Made by a program: the position numbers and the translations under genes
Shown: in pieces, positions 16,932 to 24,662 of the stretch
Numbering within the stretch: position 1 is the stretch's first letter
How the letters are laid out: every line of letters begins with the position of its first letter
Notes under the pieces: model-generated
What the model was told of the DNA's origin: nothing
Seen by the model: only the letters and a program-made list of their open reading frames with translations
Database searches by the model: none
Assembly: GCA_947164985.1 (NCBI GenBank)
Contig: CAMUYI010000002.1
Span: forward strand, 277,886-341,885
Reading direction: 5' to 3'
DNA: 64,000 nucleotides
From: an uncultured Bacteroidales bacterium
Lineage (GTDB): Bacteria > Bacteroidota > Bacteroidia > Bacteroidales > Paludibacteraceae

Positions 16932-17321
16932 TTATTTGTAATTTAGCGGTTTAACATCTTTTAGTTGGAACGCTTGGGCGGCTTTGAGGGTGTAGACTCC
17001 GTAGCGGTCGAAGTACTTGGCAGAGACCATTTTGAAGGACTTCATCATGGAGTTGATATGGTCTGTGCCGTTCCAGTTGAAGGGTATGGGAACACAATCT
17101 TTGATGGCGTAGTACGGGTGATCTTTGATCTTGACACCGCGCATTTTCTGTTCCCAGAGTGTGACCCAAATCTGCCGCTGGCGTTGGAGGGGGATGGCGT
17201 TCCATTGCTCTTTGGCCGGTCCTATCATGTGCCTGTTTTGGGGCGCGATGTAGGGTTTGAGCAATTCGAGCATAGAGGTCCAACTATCCCGCTTGATGAT
17301 AATGTCGTCTAAGGATTCCAT
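16932..17321 (-). CDS. hypothetical protein (129 aa)
   Basis: Starts MESLDDIIIKRDSW at 17321; the track start 75 bp upstream lies in a sequence without coding character. It is helix-rich, Trp-rich ('EQWNAIPLQRQRQIWVTLWE') with 'IPFNWNGTDHINSMM' near residue 85. No signal peptide or membrane segment. I do not recognise the family. Co-directional with, and 2 bp before, small gene C. Confidence 0.6.
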   Translation of the reverse strand: MESLDDIIIKRDSWTSMLELLKPYIAPQNRHMIGPAKEQWNAIPLQRQRQIWVTLWEQKMRGVKIKDHPYYAIKDCVPIPFNWNGTDHINSMMKSFKMVSAKYFDRYGVYTLKAAQAFQLKDVKPLNYK

Positions 17322-17438
17322 AAAAAATTTTGAAAAAGTAGTGAGAGAGACTACAGAGAGAGTATTTACTATGCAGATAGTCTCTCTACTACGCATTTTT
17401 TTCTTTAATCTTTTGGTTCTTTTCTCTTTCTTTTTCTT

Positions 17439-17825
17439 TTAGTCGATGACCTTGACCGTCAGTTTGATCTCGTCGGGTTGTTTGTCGGGATAGAGTTCGA
17501 CGAAGGTCTTGACGTAGCCGTTCATGATAGCTGTGCGAGCTTTGACGCAGTTCTGCTCTTTGACCTTTTCTCTGGCATTCTCTCGCCATAAGACGGCCTG
17601 TTCTTGTTGGTACTTGTGGTAATCGGTAAAGTCAAAGACATCGGTGCGCTGGAGTTGGAAGGTGCCTACGCCTTCGATCTCGAACTCGCCTCGGTCGAGA
17701 CCTTTGGCGGCAAGGATGGTGACGGCTTCGGAGGTAGCAGCGTCGGAGATAGAGTCGATTTGTGCCTTGATGGCTTTCTCTTGGGTGCGCAGGGAGCGCA
17801 GGAGTTTTAAATTTGTTGTTTCCAT
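17439..17825 (-). CDS. hypothetical coiled-coil protein (128 aa)
   Basis: An N-terminal helix 'LKLLRSLRTQEKAIKAQIDS' with heptad character, a short beta section 'EFEIEGVGTFQLQRTDVFDF', then a long charged helix 'YQQEQAVLWRENAREKVKEQ'. Cytoplasmic and acidic. The layout recalls small phage proteins of Bacteroidota but no family is recognised. A GCCGGA-TACTA-TCCGGC palindrome lies 20 bp before its start. Confidence 0.6.
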   Translation of the reverse strand: METTNLKLLRSLRTQEKAIKAQIDSISDAATSEAVTILAAKGLDRGEFEIEGVGTFQLQRTDVFDFTDYHKYQQEQAVLWRENAREKVKEQNCVKARTAIMNGYVKTFVELYPDKQPDEIKLTVKVID

Positions 17826-17844
17826 AATGATAAATGTTTTGGGC

Positions 17845-17861
17845 GCCGGATACTATCCGGC
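17845..17861. repeat. palindromic element, copy 1
   Basis: GCCGGA-TACTA-TCCGGC, flanked by TTTTGGGC and AAAAT. The same flanks and loop recur at 19921 with changed arms. Intergenic copy, 5' of the coiled-coil gene. Confidence 0.75.
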
Positions 17862-17881
17862 AAAATTAACAATGTTTTTTG

Positions 17882-17926
17882 TAAGGTCCGTAGGGTCTTT
17901 AAGGACAGTAAGGTCATTAAGGACCG
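17882..17926. repeat. nonamer tandem array (TAAGGNCNN)
   Basis: Five units: TAAGGTCCG, TAGGGTCTT, TAAGGACAG, TAAGGTCAT, TAAGGACCG, then a decayed continuation to about 17945. Intergenic, between the HNH gene and the coiled-coil gene. Confidence 0.85.
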
Positions 17927-17964
17927 AGTAAAAAGGACCAAGTGAAAAGGGGCCAAATGGGCAG

Positions 17965-18486
17965 CTATTCTTTGTATTTGGCAAAGAAGGTTTTGAAGTC
18001 CTCCAAGGGCATGGAGAAGAAATGATGGAAATCGTCGGCATTGAAGATGCGGGGATCGAAGTCGCAGGAACGCATGAAACGTACGTATTTAGAACGACGA
18101 TTGTTTTCCACGAACGTAACGGGTTCAAGGTTCTGCCACCTGTTGTCCGTCGTGCAGCCGTTGAGATGATCGATACAATCCGCATCCTCTGGGATTGGTC
18201 CTACCCAAGCGAGATAGACGGCATGAGAGACGAGAATGTGCTCACGCACTCCCCAAGCCTGCTTAAATTGCAGATACCGTTGTTTGCGATTCGCGTCGGA
18301 CTGAATTTGACTATTTTCCGTAGTAGTATACGTGCCTTCTATTTCCGTCTCTACCCCACTTGGGGCGATACGCAGACCGATGGTACCATCAAAAGAGACG
18401 AAGAGGCGATAGCCGTTGTCGGGTTCGTGCGGAACAAGGCGCAAGGGTGTGCCGTTAAAATCATACGTTAATAATGTGTAAGCCAT
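17965..18486 (-). CDS. HNH endonuclease-like protein
   Basis: A 173-residue protein. 'VSHAVYLAWVGPIPEDADCI', 'DHLNGCTTDNRWQNLEPVTF' and 'VENNRRS' reproduce the HNH_3 pattern of phage and homing endonucleases (h-H-h-h ... h-D-H-x-N-G ... D-N-R-x-x-N-L ... E-N). The first half is a beta-rich domain of unknown kind, the tail a helical 'FFSMPLEDFKTFFAKYKE'. It may nick or cut DNA, or act in phage packaging. Stand-alone, with its own promoter-like TACTTTTG about 70 bp upstream. Confidence 0.75.
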   Translation of the reverse strand: MAYTLLTYDFNGTPLRLVPHEPDNGYRLFVSFDGTIGLRIAPSGVETEIEGTYTTTENSQIQSDANRKQRYLQFKQAWGVREHILVSHAVYLAWVGPIPEDADCIDHLNGCTTDNRWQNLEPVTFVENNRRSKYVRFMRSCDFDPRIFNADDFHHFFSMPLEDFKTFFAKYKE

Positions 18487-18554
18487 TTTAATATTGTTTA
18501 AAAAATTACTAAAATGGCCGGGCCCAGCCGTTAGCTGTATTTGGAAATCCGCTG

Positions 18555-18562
18555 CAAAAGTA
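18555..18562 (-). promoter_or_regulatory. -7 box upstream of the HNH gene
   Basis: TACTTTTGCAGC on the minus strand preceded by AAAAAGCAG, the same context as the strong promoters of this window. No good -33 TTG is found at 19-20 nt, so it may be weak or regulated. Confidence 0.45.
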
Positions 18563-18583
18563 CTGCTTTTTAAATAGAAACCC

Positions 18584-18598
18584 CGCTCAATTTGAGCG
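18584..18598 (-). terminator. hairpin after the small membrane-protein gene
   Basis: CGCTCAA-T-TTGAGCG inside a GC-rich stem, followed on the minus strand by a short T run (GGGGTTTC). It is 15 bp past the stop at 18613. The U tract is weak. Confidence 0.4.
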
Positions 18599-18612
18599 AG
18601 GCTGCAAAAAAA

Positions 18613-18873
18613 TTACTTTTTGTTGTAAATACGGCGTAAGGTAGCGGGACTTTTGTCTGTTGAGATATCTAATTTGGTATTATAATCATACGGATGATCC
18701 CTCTTCATAATGTCGCACCAACCTTGTATCGTCTCCCTTTCAAATTGTTTGTATTCAAAGCGAATACGAGAGGCTTTTACATGCTTTGTCAGACGAATCA
18801 GATAAATAACAATAAAGAATATCAAGATCATTAATGAGGTAATATCATACGTTTCTTCTTTGCGTTCATTCAT
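18613..18873 (-). CDS. small single-pass membrane protein
   Basis: From the ATG at 18873 the product is 86 residues: MNERKEETYDITSLMILIFF with one membrane helix, then a basic cytoplasmic tail 'KHVKASRIRFEYKQFERETI' and 'DKSPATLRRIYNKK'. The track start 54 bp upstream lies in the promoter region (TAACTTTGC), so the later start is used. No family recognised. Its own promoter and terminator make it a single-gene unit between the HNH and restriction-modification genes. Confidence 0.55.
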   Translation of the reverse strand: MNERKEETYDITSLMILIFFIVIYLIRLTKHVKASRIRFEYKQFERETIQGWCDIMKRDHPYDYNTKLDISTDKSPATLRRIYNKK

Positions 18874-18896
18874 GTTGTTTTTGGTTAAAAAGGACG

Positions 18897-18928
18897 CAAA
18901 GTTACTGCTAAAGTGCAAGATAGCCAAA
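18897..18928 (-). promoter_or_regulatory. promoter of the small membrane-protein gene
   Basis: Minus strand TTTG, 20 nt, TAACTTTG, about 24 nt before the chosen start. Confidence 0.6.
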
Positions 18929-18943
18929 GAGAGGTAAGAGCAT

Positions 18944-18972
18944 AAAAAAATGCAGCCATCAATGATGGCTGC
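18944..18972 (-). terminator. terminator of the type IIG gene
   Basis: GCAGCCATC-AAT-GATGGCTGC, a perfect 9-bp stem with 3-nt loop, followed on the minus strand by seven T. It lies 22 bp past the stop at 18995. Confidence 0.85.
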
Positions 18973-18994
18973 AAATTATAAAAAATTTTATTTT

Positions 18995-21787
18995 TTATTT
19001 GTTCAACTCTTGATACATCTCAAACAGACGCGCGACACAGTCCGATTCAGAGGTCTTGCCAGGTACAAAGCCGTAGGCCTGCATGACAGCCCGATCGTTG
19101 TCTTGGTGGGCACGGCGGAGTTCGGGCGGCATGGCAACCTCATCGTAGAGGTCGGCGAGAGAACAATCGGGATATTTGGCGCGAGCGTCCAAAATGGCTT
19201 GAGCGGTGGCTTCGATGCGGGCTTGCTGTTCGTCAGACGGTGTCGGCCATGGGAAGTTGTTATACACGATGGTATTTGAGTAACGGTAACGCATTTCCAG
19301 ACGACCGCAAACCGCACGCATCCATGCATTGTGAATATTGGATGTCATTACGCCAAAATGGTATAATGAAGCATTAGGTACTACAAAATTGGCATCGCTA
19401 CAAATATTTTCTTTGGTGATATAGCCAATAGGAATATATCGTCTGCGTTCAGAACTAACACGTGGGACTAATAAATAATCACTATCCGGCTGACGGTTTT
19501 CAGTAAACAAAGTCGGATATTCAGCCCATTTTTGAGTAGCCTCTTTAGTACTTGCCAATCGCATTTGCCGCACCTGTTCGATACGTTCAAGAACAGGTGG
19601 ACAAGTACGTAAAACAGAAGGGTTAATATCTACGAGCCATAAGCAATAACGATACTTATTATTGATAAATTCCGTAGATCCGATAAACCTACGTACGTAT
19701 GGCGCTATTTGTGGATACTTGCTCACTAATTCATCTCTTTCTTCTTGCGAAAGGATCAGATTTCCGCCGTCGGTAGGTTGACTACCTTTGATCATCTCAG
19801 GTACAGCACACATGGGCTTCTTGCAATTCTCAATAAAGACATCAGGCGCGTCAAGGAGGTAGCCGTTGATATTGGCGGCATCGATTGTTTGCGCATCGGA
19901 GAGATAGATTTTCTTTGGGCGCCGAATACTATTCGGCAAAATGGACGAAGCCGAGAAACCTATAATGACACAATGCACGTGGGCTTTGATGTCGGCTTCA
20001 GAATCCCAACGGAAGGTGCGATAAGCGAAATCAAATTGGATGCCATATTGCTCAAAGAGCGGTTTCCAAATAGCTGCTACTTGCTCGCCTTGTGTGATAG
20101 AATTGGTAGAAACGAGCGCTGCTTTGATGGCAGGATTCTCCTTCATCATCTCTGCCGATTTGAGGTACCAGCCTGCGACATAATCGATATTGCTACCAAA
20201 GCCTTTCATGATAGCCACGAGGTCTTCTTTTTGCTCTTTGCTCTGGTATGCGTATCCTACAAACGGCGGGTTTCCCATGATGTAGTTGAGTTTATCAGGG
20301 GCAATGACTTCTGACCAATCGACACGGAGCGCATTGCCTTCGTGGATGTAAGCGTTGGTTTTGAGCGGGAGGAAATCCATAGGACGACCGGCAATAGCTG
20401 AGGTCTCTTTGAGTGTCTGGCTTTCCGCTATCCACAAAGCAGTCTTGGCAACCGTACAAGCGAAGTCGTTGATTTCGATGCCGTAGAACTGCGAGATGTT
20501 AACTTTGATAAGGATATCGAACGTGAGGATGTTTTCCCCGCCGAACATGGCTTGAATGACTTTGTTTTCGAGACGACGGAGCGAGAGGAATGTTTCTGTG
20601 AGGAAGTTACCGCTACCGCAAGCCGGATCAAAGAATGTCAGACTTGCTAACTTATCTTGGAAGGTCTGCAAGGCTTGCTTGCGAGGACCAGCTTGTTTGA
20701 TCTCTTGAATCTGTGCGAACTCCGTTTTGAGGTCATTGAGGAAAAGCGGGTCGATGACCTTGTGGATGTTCTCGATAGAGGTATAGTGCATGCCGCCGGA
20801 ACGACGTGTCTCCGGGTTCAAGGTCGATTCGAAGACCGCACCGAAGATAGTAGGAGAGATTTCACTCCAATCGAAGTCGTCGGAAGCTTTGGCAAGGATG
20901 AGTTCTTTGAGTTCGTCCGTGAAGCGCGGCACGATGATTTTCTCCTCGCTGAACAGACCACCGTTCACGTAGGGGAAAGCGGCAATGTCTGGCTCCAGAT
21001 ACGGGTCACGTTCAGCAATCGGCGTATCGAGCAGCACGAACAAATCCATGAGTGCGCGACGGAAATCGGTGGCACCGTACTTAGCCAGATAGTCGTGGAA
21101 AGCTGTGCGGCTGTTGAACAGGCCGGCATCTTCGGCATAGAGACAGAACACGAGACGCACGCAGAGGATATTAAGACTGCGGAGCGTTTCGGGACTATCC
21201 TTGTCGATGTATTGCTCGAGCAATTTATCGTAGATATGACCGACTAACTCACCAGCCTTGACGCTAACTTCCATCTCGCGTTTGAGATGTTCGTTGCCTT
21301 CGTCCACAAGGAATTGCAGGCGGTAGTATTCCTTTTCGAGGTTTTCAAGAAGAATCTTCTGCGGTTCGCCGTTGGGTTGCTCCATGTCATAGACCCAGAA
21401 CTCGCGGAAGTTACATGTGACGATCCAACGCGGGCGCTGGCTGTACGGCAGTTCTGCGGCATAGCGTTTGGCCTGTTGGAAAGGATTGAGGGACGTACCA
21501 TCGGACTGTTTGATCGGTTCACCAAGGTCTTTCTTGATACTCTTCTGCTCGATCATAACGTGCGTCGAAGGGATGAAGCCGTCGATGAAGGACGTGTGGT
21601 CAAGGTGTACCTGTTGCTCGTAGAGCAAGAAGGTATCCACGTGCTCGATGCCGAACACTTCGGTTAAGAGTGTGCTCCAGAAGATTTGGCTCTCGCCTTT
21701 CTCGTAGCCCTTACCTTTCCATCTTTCTGCAAATTCCTTTGCTGCTTTTTGTTGCTGTATCTGGGTCATAGCATTAGGATTTGTCAT
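18995..21787 (-). CDS. type IIG restriction-modification enzyme (MmeI-like)
   Basis: From the ATG at 21787 the product is 930 residues. The N-terminal nuclease has D69 in 'FIDGF' and E80-x-K82 in 'HVMIEQKS', a PD-(D/E)xK site. The gamma-class N6-adenine methyltransferase has motif I 'FDPACGSGNFL' (386-396) and motif IV 'NPPF' (506-509), followed by a target-recognition region. One polypeptide would methylate and cut; no separate specificity or nuclease gene is nearby. Residues 615-625 ('SSILPNSIRRP') are encoded by a palindromic element. The track start 165 bp upstream would run through a structured RNA-like leader and is rejected. Confidence 0.88.
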   Translation of the reverse strand: MTNPNAMTQIQQQKAAKEFAERWKGKGYEKGESQIFWSTLLTEVFGIEHVDTFLLYEQQVHLDHTSFIDGFIPSTHVMIEQKSIKKDLGEPIKQSDGTSLNPFQQAKRYAAELPYSQRPRWIVTCNFREFWVYDMEQPNGEPQKILLENLEKEYYRLQFLVDEGNEHLKREMEVSVKAGELVGHIYDKLLEQYIDKDSPETLRSLNILCVRLVFCLYAEDAGLFNSRTAFHDYLAKYGATDFRRALMDLFVLLDTPIAERDPYLEPDIAAFPYVNGGLFSEEKIIVPRFTDELKELILAKASDDFDWSEISPTIFGAVFESTLNPETRRSGGMHYTSIENIHKVIDPLFLNDLKTEFAQIQEIKQAGPRKQALQTFQDKLASLTFFDPACGSGNFLTETFLSLRRLENKVIQAMFGGENILTFDILIKVNISQFYGIEINDFACTVAKTALWIAESQTLKETSAIAGRPMDFLPLKTNAYIHEGNALRVDWSEVIAPDKLNYIMGNPPFVGYAYQSKEQKEDLVAIMKGFGSNIDYVAGWYLKSAEMMKENPAIKAALVSTNSITQGEQVAAIWKPLFEQYGIQFDFAYRTFRWDSEADIKAHVHCVIIGFSASSILPNSIRRPKKIYLSDAQTIDAANINGYLLDAPDVFIENCKKPMCAVPEMIKGSQPTDGGNLILSQEERDELVSKYPQIAPYVRRFIGSTEFINNKYRYCLWLVDINPSVLRTCPPVLERIEQVRQMRLASTKEATQKWAEYPTLFTENRQPDSDYLLVPRVSSERRRYIPIGYITKENICSDANFVVPNASLYHFGVMTSNIHNAWMRAVCGRLEMRYRYSNTIVYNNFPWPTPSDEQQARIEATAQAILDARAKYPDCSLADLYDEVAMPPELRRAHQDNDRAVMQAYGFVPGKTSESDCVARLFEMYQELNK
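19921..19937. repeat. palindromic element, copy 2 (in frame)
   Basis: GCCGAA-TACTA-TTCGGC with the same flanks as copy 1 (TTTGGGC / AAAAT). The arms differ from copy 1 at paired positions (GGA/TCC to GAA/TTC). It is translated on the minus strand as 'LPNSIRR' within the type IIG enzyme. Confidence 0.75.
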
Positions 21788-21803
21788 TACGCTATGACCG
21801 GCA

Positions 21804-21893
21804 TAAAAAAGCGGGCATTCGTGATAGTCACTCTCCCCGCATATCTGGGCTCTCGCTAGCCTGTGTAGTGGTTCAAGCAACATCGAAGCCCGC
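21804..21893 (-). promoter_or_regulatory. structured RNA leader of the type IIG gene
   Basis: Minus strand: GCGGGCUUCG pairs with CGAA(u)GCCCGC over 10 bp around a ~60-nt interior holding hairpins GGCU-AGCGAG-AGCC and GUGA-CUA-UCAC; six U follow the closing stem, 17 nt before the start codon. That is the form of a terminator-linked riboregulator or a small RNA whose terminator precedes the gene. Further upstream the ~325-nt leader has CGCAGAGA-AGCG-TCTCTGCG (22050-22070) and GCCC-CAAAA-GGGC hairpins. No known class recognised. Confidence 0.55.
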
Positions 21894-22115
21894 CGTGTAT
21901 AGATACAATACGCCCCAAAAGGGCATATGTATATACATACACCGACAGACATTCATTGTTGCAATGCCTTGACTACACATTTTGAATTTGCGAGATTCAG
22001 ATATGCCAAGAACAAAGCGCAATAAACGCTGTTTATAATCTCAACATGTCCGCAGAGACGCTTCTCTGCGATCCGGTTTTACGTCATGGATGGGACGATA
22101 TGTTTTCAAATCGGG

Positions 22116-22275
22116 TGCAAAGGTACTGCTTTTTTACGAATTATGCAAGATTTTTGGAGAAAAAAAATGCGGCGGGCGGCGCGCGCAGCATACGTATCCC
22201 CCCCTAAACAACAAAAGAACGTTTCTTCACATCATGAAATGATGTACTTGCCAAAACTAACCGATGGCACATACA
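22116..22275 (-). repeat. 160-bp duplicated promoter region, copy A
   Basis: Ungapped near-duplicate of 23608-23767. It contains a promoter on the minus strand (TTGC at 22145-22148, 19 nt, TACCTTTG at 22118-22125) for the type IIG gene. The distal 70 bp ('taaacaacaaaagaacgttt...' to 'ggcacataca') differ from copy B at about one position, and hold the inverted repeat ACATCAT-GAA-ATGATGT. Confidence 0.85.
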
Positions 22276-22280
22276 GGCAT

Positions 22281-22318
22281 AAAAAAAGAGACGGCTCACG
22301 CTGAACGTGAACCACCTC
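22281..22318 (-). terminator. terminator of the secreted two-domain protein gene
   Basis: Minus strand GAGGTGGTTCACG-TTCAG-CGTGAGCCGTCTC then seven T, 31 bp past the stop at 22349. Strong intrinsic terminator, placed directly upstream of repeat copy A. Confidence 0.85.
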
Positions 22319-22348
22319 TTGCGATACGGATAGCCTAACGGCTATGAT

Positions 22349-23536
22349 TTATTTAACCTCTGCGCCTTGTACGTTGTAGATCTTGCCGTTCTTCTCGATG
22401 AGGAGTTGGCCGTCACGGAAGAATTTGGTAGCTTGTACTTGGTTGGTTTGTACATTCTCTACGCTTGTCGTTCCGCCTTGGCTTTCTTCGATGGTAAATA
22501 CGATTTGTGAGACATTTTCAAAATTACCACTAAATGTAGTTTCGTTGGCATCACCTGTCCACACAGCACCCGGGCTTGTTTCCGTCCAACCGCTTCCACC
22601 AAGCCTATTAATGGTTGCAGTGATTTCAATCCTCGTGAAGTTTCCTAAAGAAGTCGAGAACTTAAGGGCATCATTAGAATACCCCTTCCATTCTCCATCC
22701 ATCCCATCAATTTTTCCATCCAATACCGTCAACGTGACACCACCTTCAGTGAATGAATCACCTTCGTGCATGTCAATACTTGATAAGGTGCTGTTGTTCC
22801 ACGTTACGGTGGTGGTTGCCGGAGTAGGAGTAACGGCCGCAAACTCAGCCATGAAAGCTGCTGTCATGTACATGTCGACGGTCAGCGGGTTATCAACGGT
22901 GGGGAGAGCAACGAATTCACATTCGGTAAATTCGCAAATAGAACTACTTGCTTTCCAGCCGGTGAACTCATAGCCCTCGTTCGGTGTAGCAAGGAGTGTT
23001 ACCTCTGCGCCCTCCGGAACGGTGTATGTACCGTCACCATTATCGATGATGTCGTTGCTTGGGTTCTGTAAGGCTACTGATCCCATCGCTGCATCGTTCA
23101 CATGGAGCTGCAGGGTGTGGGTAGTGGGTTGCGGAGCGGGTTCTGCGATGGTAAATACAATTTGTGAGACATTTTTAAAATATATACCAAATGTAGTTTC
23201 GTTGGCATCACCTGTCCACACAGCACCCGGGCTTGTTTGCGTCCAACCGCTTCCTTCAAGCCCATTAATGGTTGCAGTCATTTCAATCCTCGTGAAGTTT
23301 CCTAAAGAAGTCGAGAACTTAAATGAGGCCTCAACAGAATTCCCCCTCCAATCTCTCGTCCCAGCAATTCTTCCATCCAATAACGTCAACGTGACACCAT
23401 CTTTAGTGAATGATTGACCACCTTCGCGCATGCTAATACTTGATATGGTGTTGCTGTCCCACGTTACGGTGGTCTCAGCATACATGCCCACGCTCATGAG
23501 CGCGGTAAAGAGAAGAGTAAAGATTTTTTTCTTCAT
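22349..23536 (-). CDS. secreted two-domain protein with T9SS-like C-terminus
   Basis: A 395-residue protein with signal peptide 'MKKKIFTLLFTALMSVGMYA'. Two homologous ~110-residue domains (each with 'TWDSNTISSISM' or 'TWNNSTLSSIDM', 'FSTSLGNFTRIE', 'TSPGAVWTGDANETTF', 'NVSQIVFTI') flank an InlB-type repeat ('GYEFTGWKASS') of the Listeria-Bacteroides repeat class. The end 'FFRDGQLLIEKNGKIYNVQG' is like C-terminal sorting domains of Bacteroidales secreted proteins. Probably a surface or matrix protein. Its promoter region is repeat copy B. Confidence 0.78.
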   Translation of the reverse strand: MKKKIFTLLFTALMSVGMYAETTVTWDSNTISSISMREGGQSFTKDGVTLTLLDGRIAGTRDWRGNSVEASFKFSTSLGNFTRIEMTATINGLEGSGWTQTSPGAVWTGDANETTFGIYFKNVSQIVFTIAEPAPQPTTHTLQLHVNDAAMGSVALQNPSNDIIDNGDGTYTVPEGAEVTLLATPNEGYEFTGWKASSSICEFTECEFVALPTVDNPLTVDMYMTAAFMAEFAAVTPTPATTTVTWNNSTLSSIDMHEGDSFTEGGVTLTVLDGKIDGMDGEWKGYSNDALKFSTSLGNFTRIEITATINRLGGSGWTETSPGAVWTGDANETTFSGNFENVSQIVFTIEESQGGTTSVENVQTNQVQATKFFRDGQLLIEKNGKIYNVQGAEVK

Positions 23537-23607
23537 AATGTTAATAAATTTTAGTTAATAAGTAATGTAAATTTTTGTATTTTATTTGTTGTATTTCAGA
23601 AATCGGC

Positions 23608-23767
23608 TGCAAAGGTACTGCTTTTTTGCGACATACGCAAGAGTTTTGAAGAAAAAAAATGCGCCGCACGCCGCGCGCGCCATAGAGATACCCCCATAAA
23701 CAACAAAAGAACGTTTCTTCACATCATGAAATAATGTACTTGCCAAAACTAACCGATGGCACATACA
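23608..23767 (-). repeat. 160-bp duplicated promoter region, copy B
   Basis: Carries the promoter of the secreted protein gene on the minus strand (TTGC at 23637-23640, 19 nt, TACCTTTG at 23610-23617). Same length and order as copy A, 1492 bp away. The promoter-proximal 90 bp have diverged moderately, the distal 70 bp hardly at all. Confidence 0.85.
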
Positions 23768-23777
23768 CGCCGCATGG

Positions 23778-23936
23778 TGGCTTGCGGAGCGGGCAGGCCC
23801 TGCGCTTGCGCTAAGACTCGCGTGATTCGCAGCACAGCTGCTCAATTACGCTACGTCTTGCGCTACGCTTTCCCCAAAAATTAAAAATTATTTGGGGACC
23901 CCAATGCACGAATAGCGAGGGACGCTCCGCAAGCCA
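23778..23936. repeat. 159-bp inverted-repeat element
   Basis: Perfect 14-bp terminal inverted repeats TGGCTTGCGGAGCG / CGCTCCGCAAGCCA. Inside, CTCGCGTGATTCG faces CGAATAGCGAG and CCCCAAAAA faces TTTGGGG, so the whole element can fold into one long imperfect hairpin. No ORF. MITE-like or a structured RNA; no obvious target-site duplication. Confidence 0.6.
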
Positions 23937-23941
23937 GAAAC

Positions 23942-23962
23942 GTCATATCGTGGAGATATGAC
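23942..23962 (-). terminator. hairpin after the HAD gene
   Basis: GTCATATC-GTGGA-GATATGAC, a perfect 8-bp stem 19 bp past the HAD stop codon. No U tract, so it may act as an RNA stabiliser rather than an intrinsic terminator. Confidence 0.4.
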
Positions 23963-23980
23963 AGCGAGGGGCTAATCTGC

Positions 23981-24607
23981 CTATGCCCGAGCCCATTCAG
24001 CAAGGGATGCAATAGAAGAGAAGGTGCGCCAAGGGACGGTTTGTTCGGCAGAGAGGCGGTTGAGTTCGAGGTCATCGATGAAGATGACTTCGTCGTCGGG
24101 CGCGGGATGGATGGCTTGGTGGACGGCGCGGTAGATCTCCGGATCGGGTTTGGCCATATGCATCTTCTGCGAGAGGAAGAGGGCATCGAAACGCGGGGAG
24201 AGGTTATAAGTGCGGTCGATGAACTCAAAATGGAGGTCATTGCCATTGGAGAGGAGGTAGGTCTTGTATCCCCTACTCCTCAGGTCGTCAATGAACGCGA
24301 GTCGTTCAGCAGGAAGGTCTTCCAGCATCGCCATCCAGGCATCGATGACCTGTTGGGGTGTGGTACCGGGACGGCAGTACGCCAGTACTTCGCGGACAAA
24401 GGAATCGGTCGAGATCAGTCCTTGCTCAAAATCCACCATCAGTTGTTTGGATGCCACGCTGACGGCTTTGACACCTTCTCCGCGGCTATCCATACTTAAT
24501 ATAGTGCGCATGTTCTGCTCACCCATCAACTCTTCGAACGCGTGCATGCAACGCGCCACATTTAGATTAATCAGTACTCCTCCAAGGTCAAACACAAAGA
24601 TCGTCAT
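23981..24607 (-). CDS. HAD-family phosphatase
   Basis: A 208-residue haloacid-dehalogenase hydrolase of subfamily IA. Motif I 'IFVFDLGGVLINLN' (nucleophile Asp in a D-L-G variant), motif II 'TYLLSNGND', motif III lysine in 'HMAKPDPEIY' and motif IV 'VIFIDDLELN' are all present. It resembles YihX-like sugar-phosphate phosphatases. The ATG at 24607 is used because the track start is a TTG inside the -7 box. The second Asp of motif I is replaced (D-L-G rather than D-x-D), as in other GGV-type members. Confidence 0.85.
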   Translation of the reverse strand: MTIFVFDLGGVLINLNVARCMHAFEELMGEQNMRTILSMDSRGEGVKAVSVASKQLMVDFEQGLISTDSFVREVLAYCRPGTTPQQVIDAWMAMLEDLPAERLAFIDDLRSRGYKTYLLSNGNDLHFEFIDRTYNLSPRFDALFLSQKMHMAKPDPEIYRAVHQAIHPAPDDEVIFIDDLELNRLSAEQTVPWRTFSSIASLAEWARA

Positions 24608-24631
24608 AAGCCATTTTTTCAAAAAATCGTG

Positions 24632-24662
24632 CAAAGATACACTTTTTTTTGCATATATGCAA
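24632..24662 (-). promoter_or_regulatory. promoter of the HAD gene
   Basis: Minus strand TTGC, 19 nt, TATCTTTG; the -33 box is half of the palindrome TTGCATATATGCAA. Confidence 0.75.

Noticed and set aside
14284-18873. Intact prophage
   Set aside because: No integrase, terminase, portal, capsid or tail gene and no attachment repeats are seen; only small lysis-like and HNH-like genes are present.
21788-21952. N-terminal extension of the type IIG enzyme
   Set aside because: The 55 codons read through the structured leader and U tract and do not look like the start of MmeI-type enzymes; the ATG at 21787 fits the family better.
23582-23845. 87-residue minus-strand ORF
   Set aside because: It runs through repeat copy B, a promoter and the inverted-repeat element, and its translation is low-complexity.
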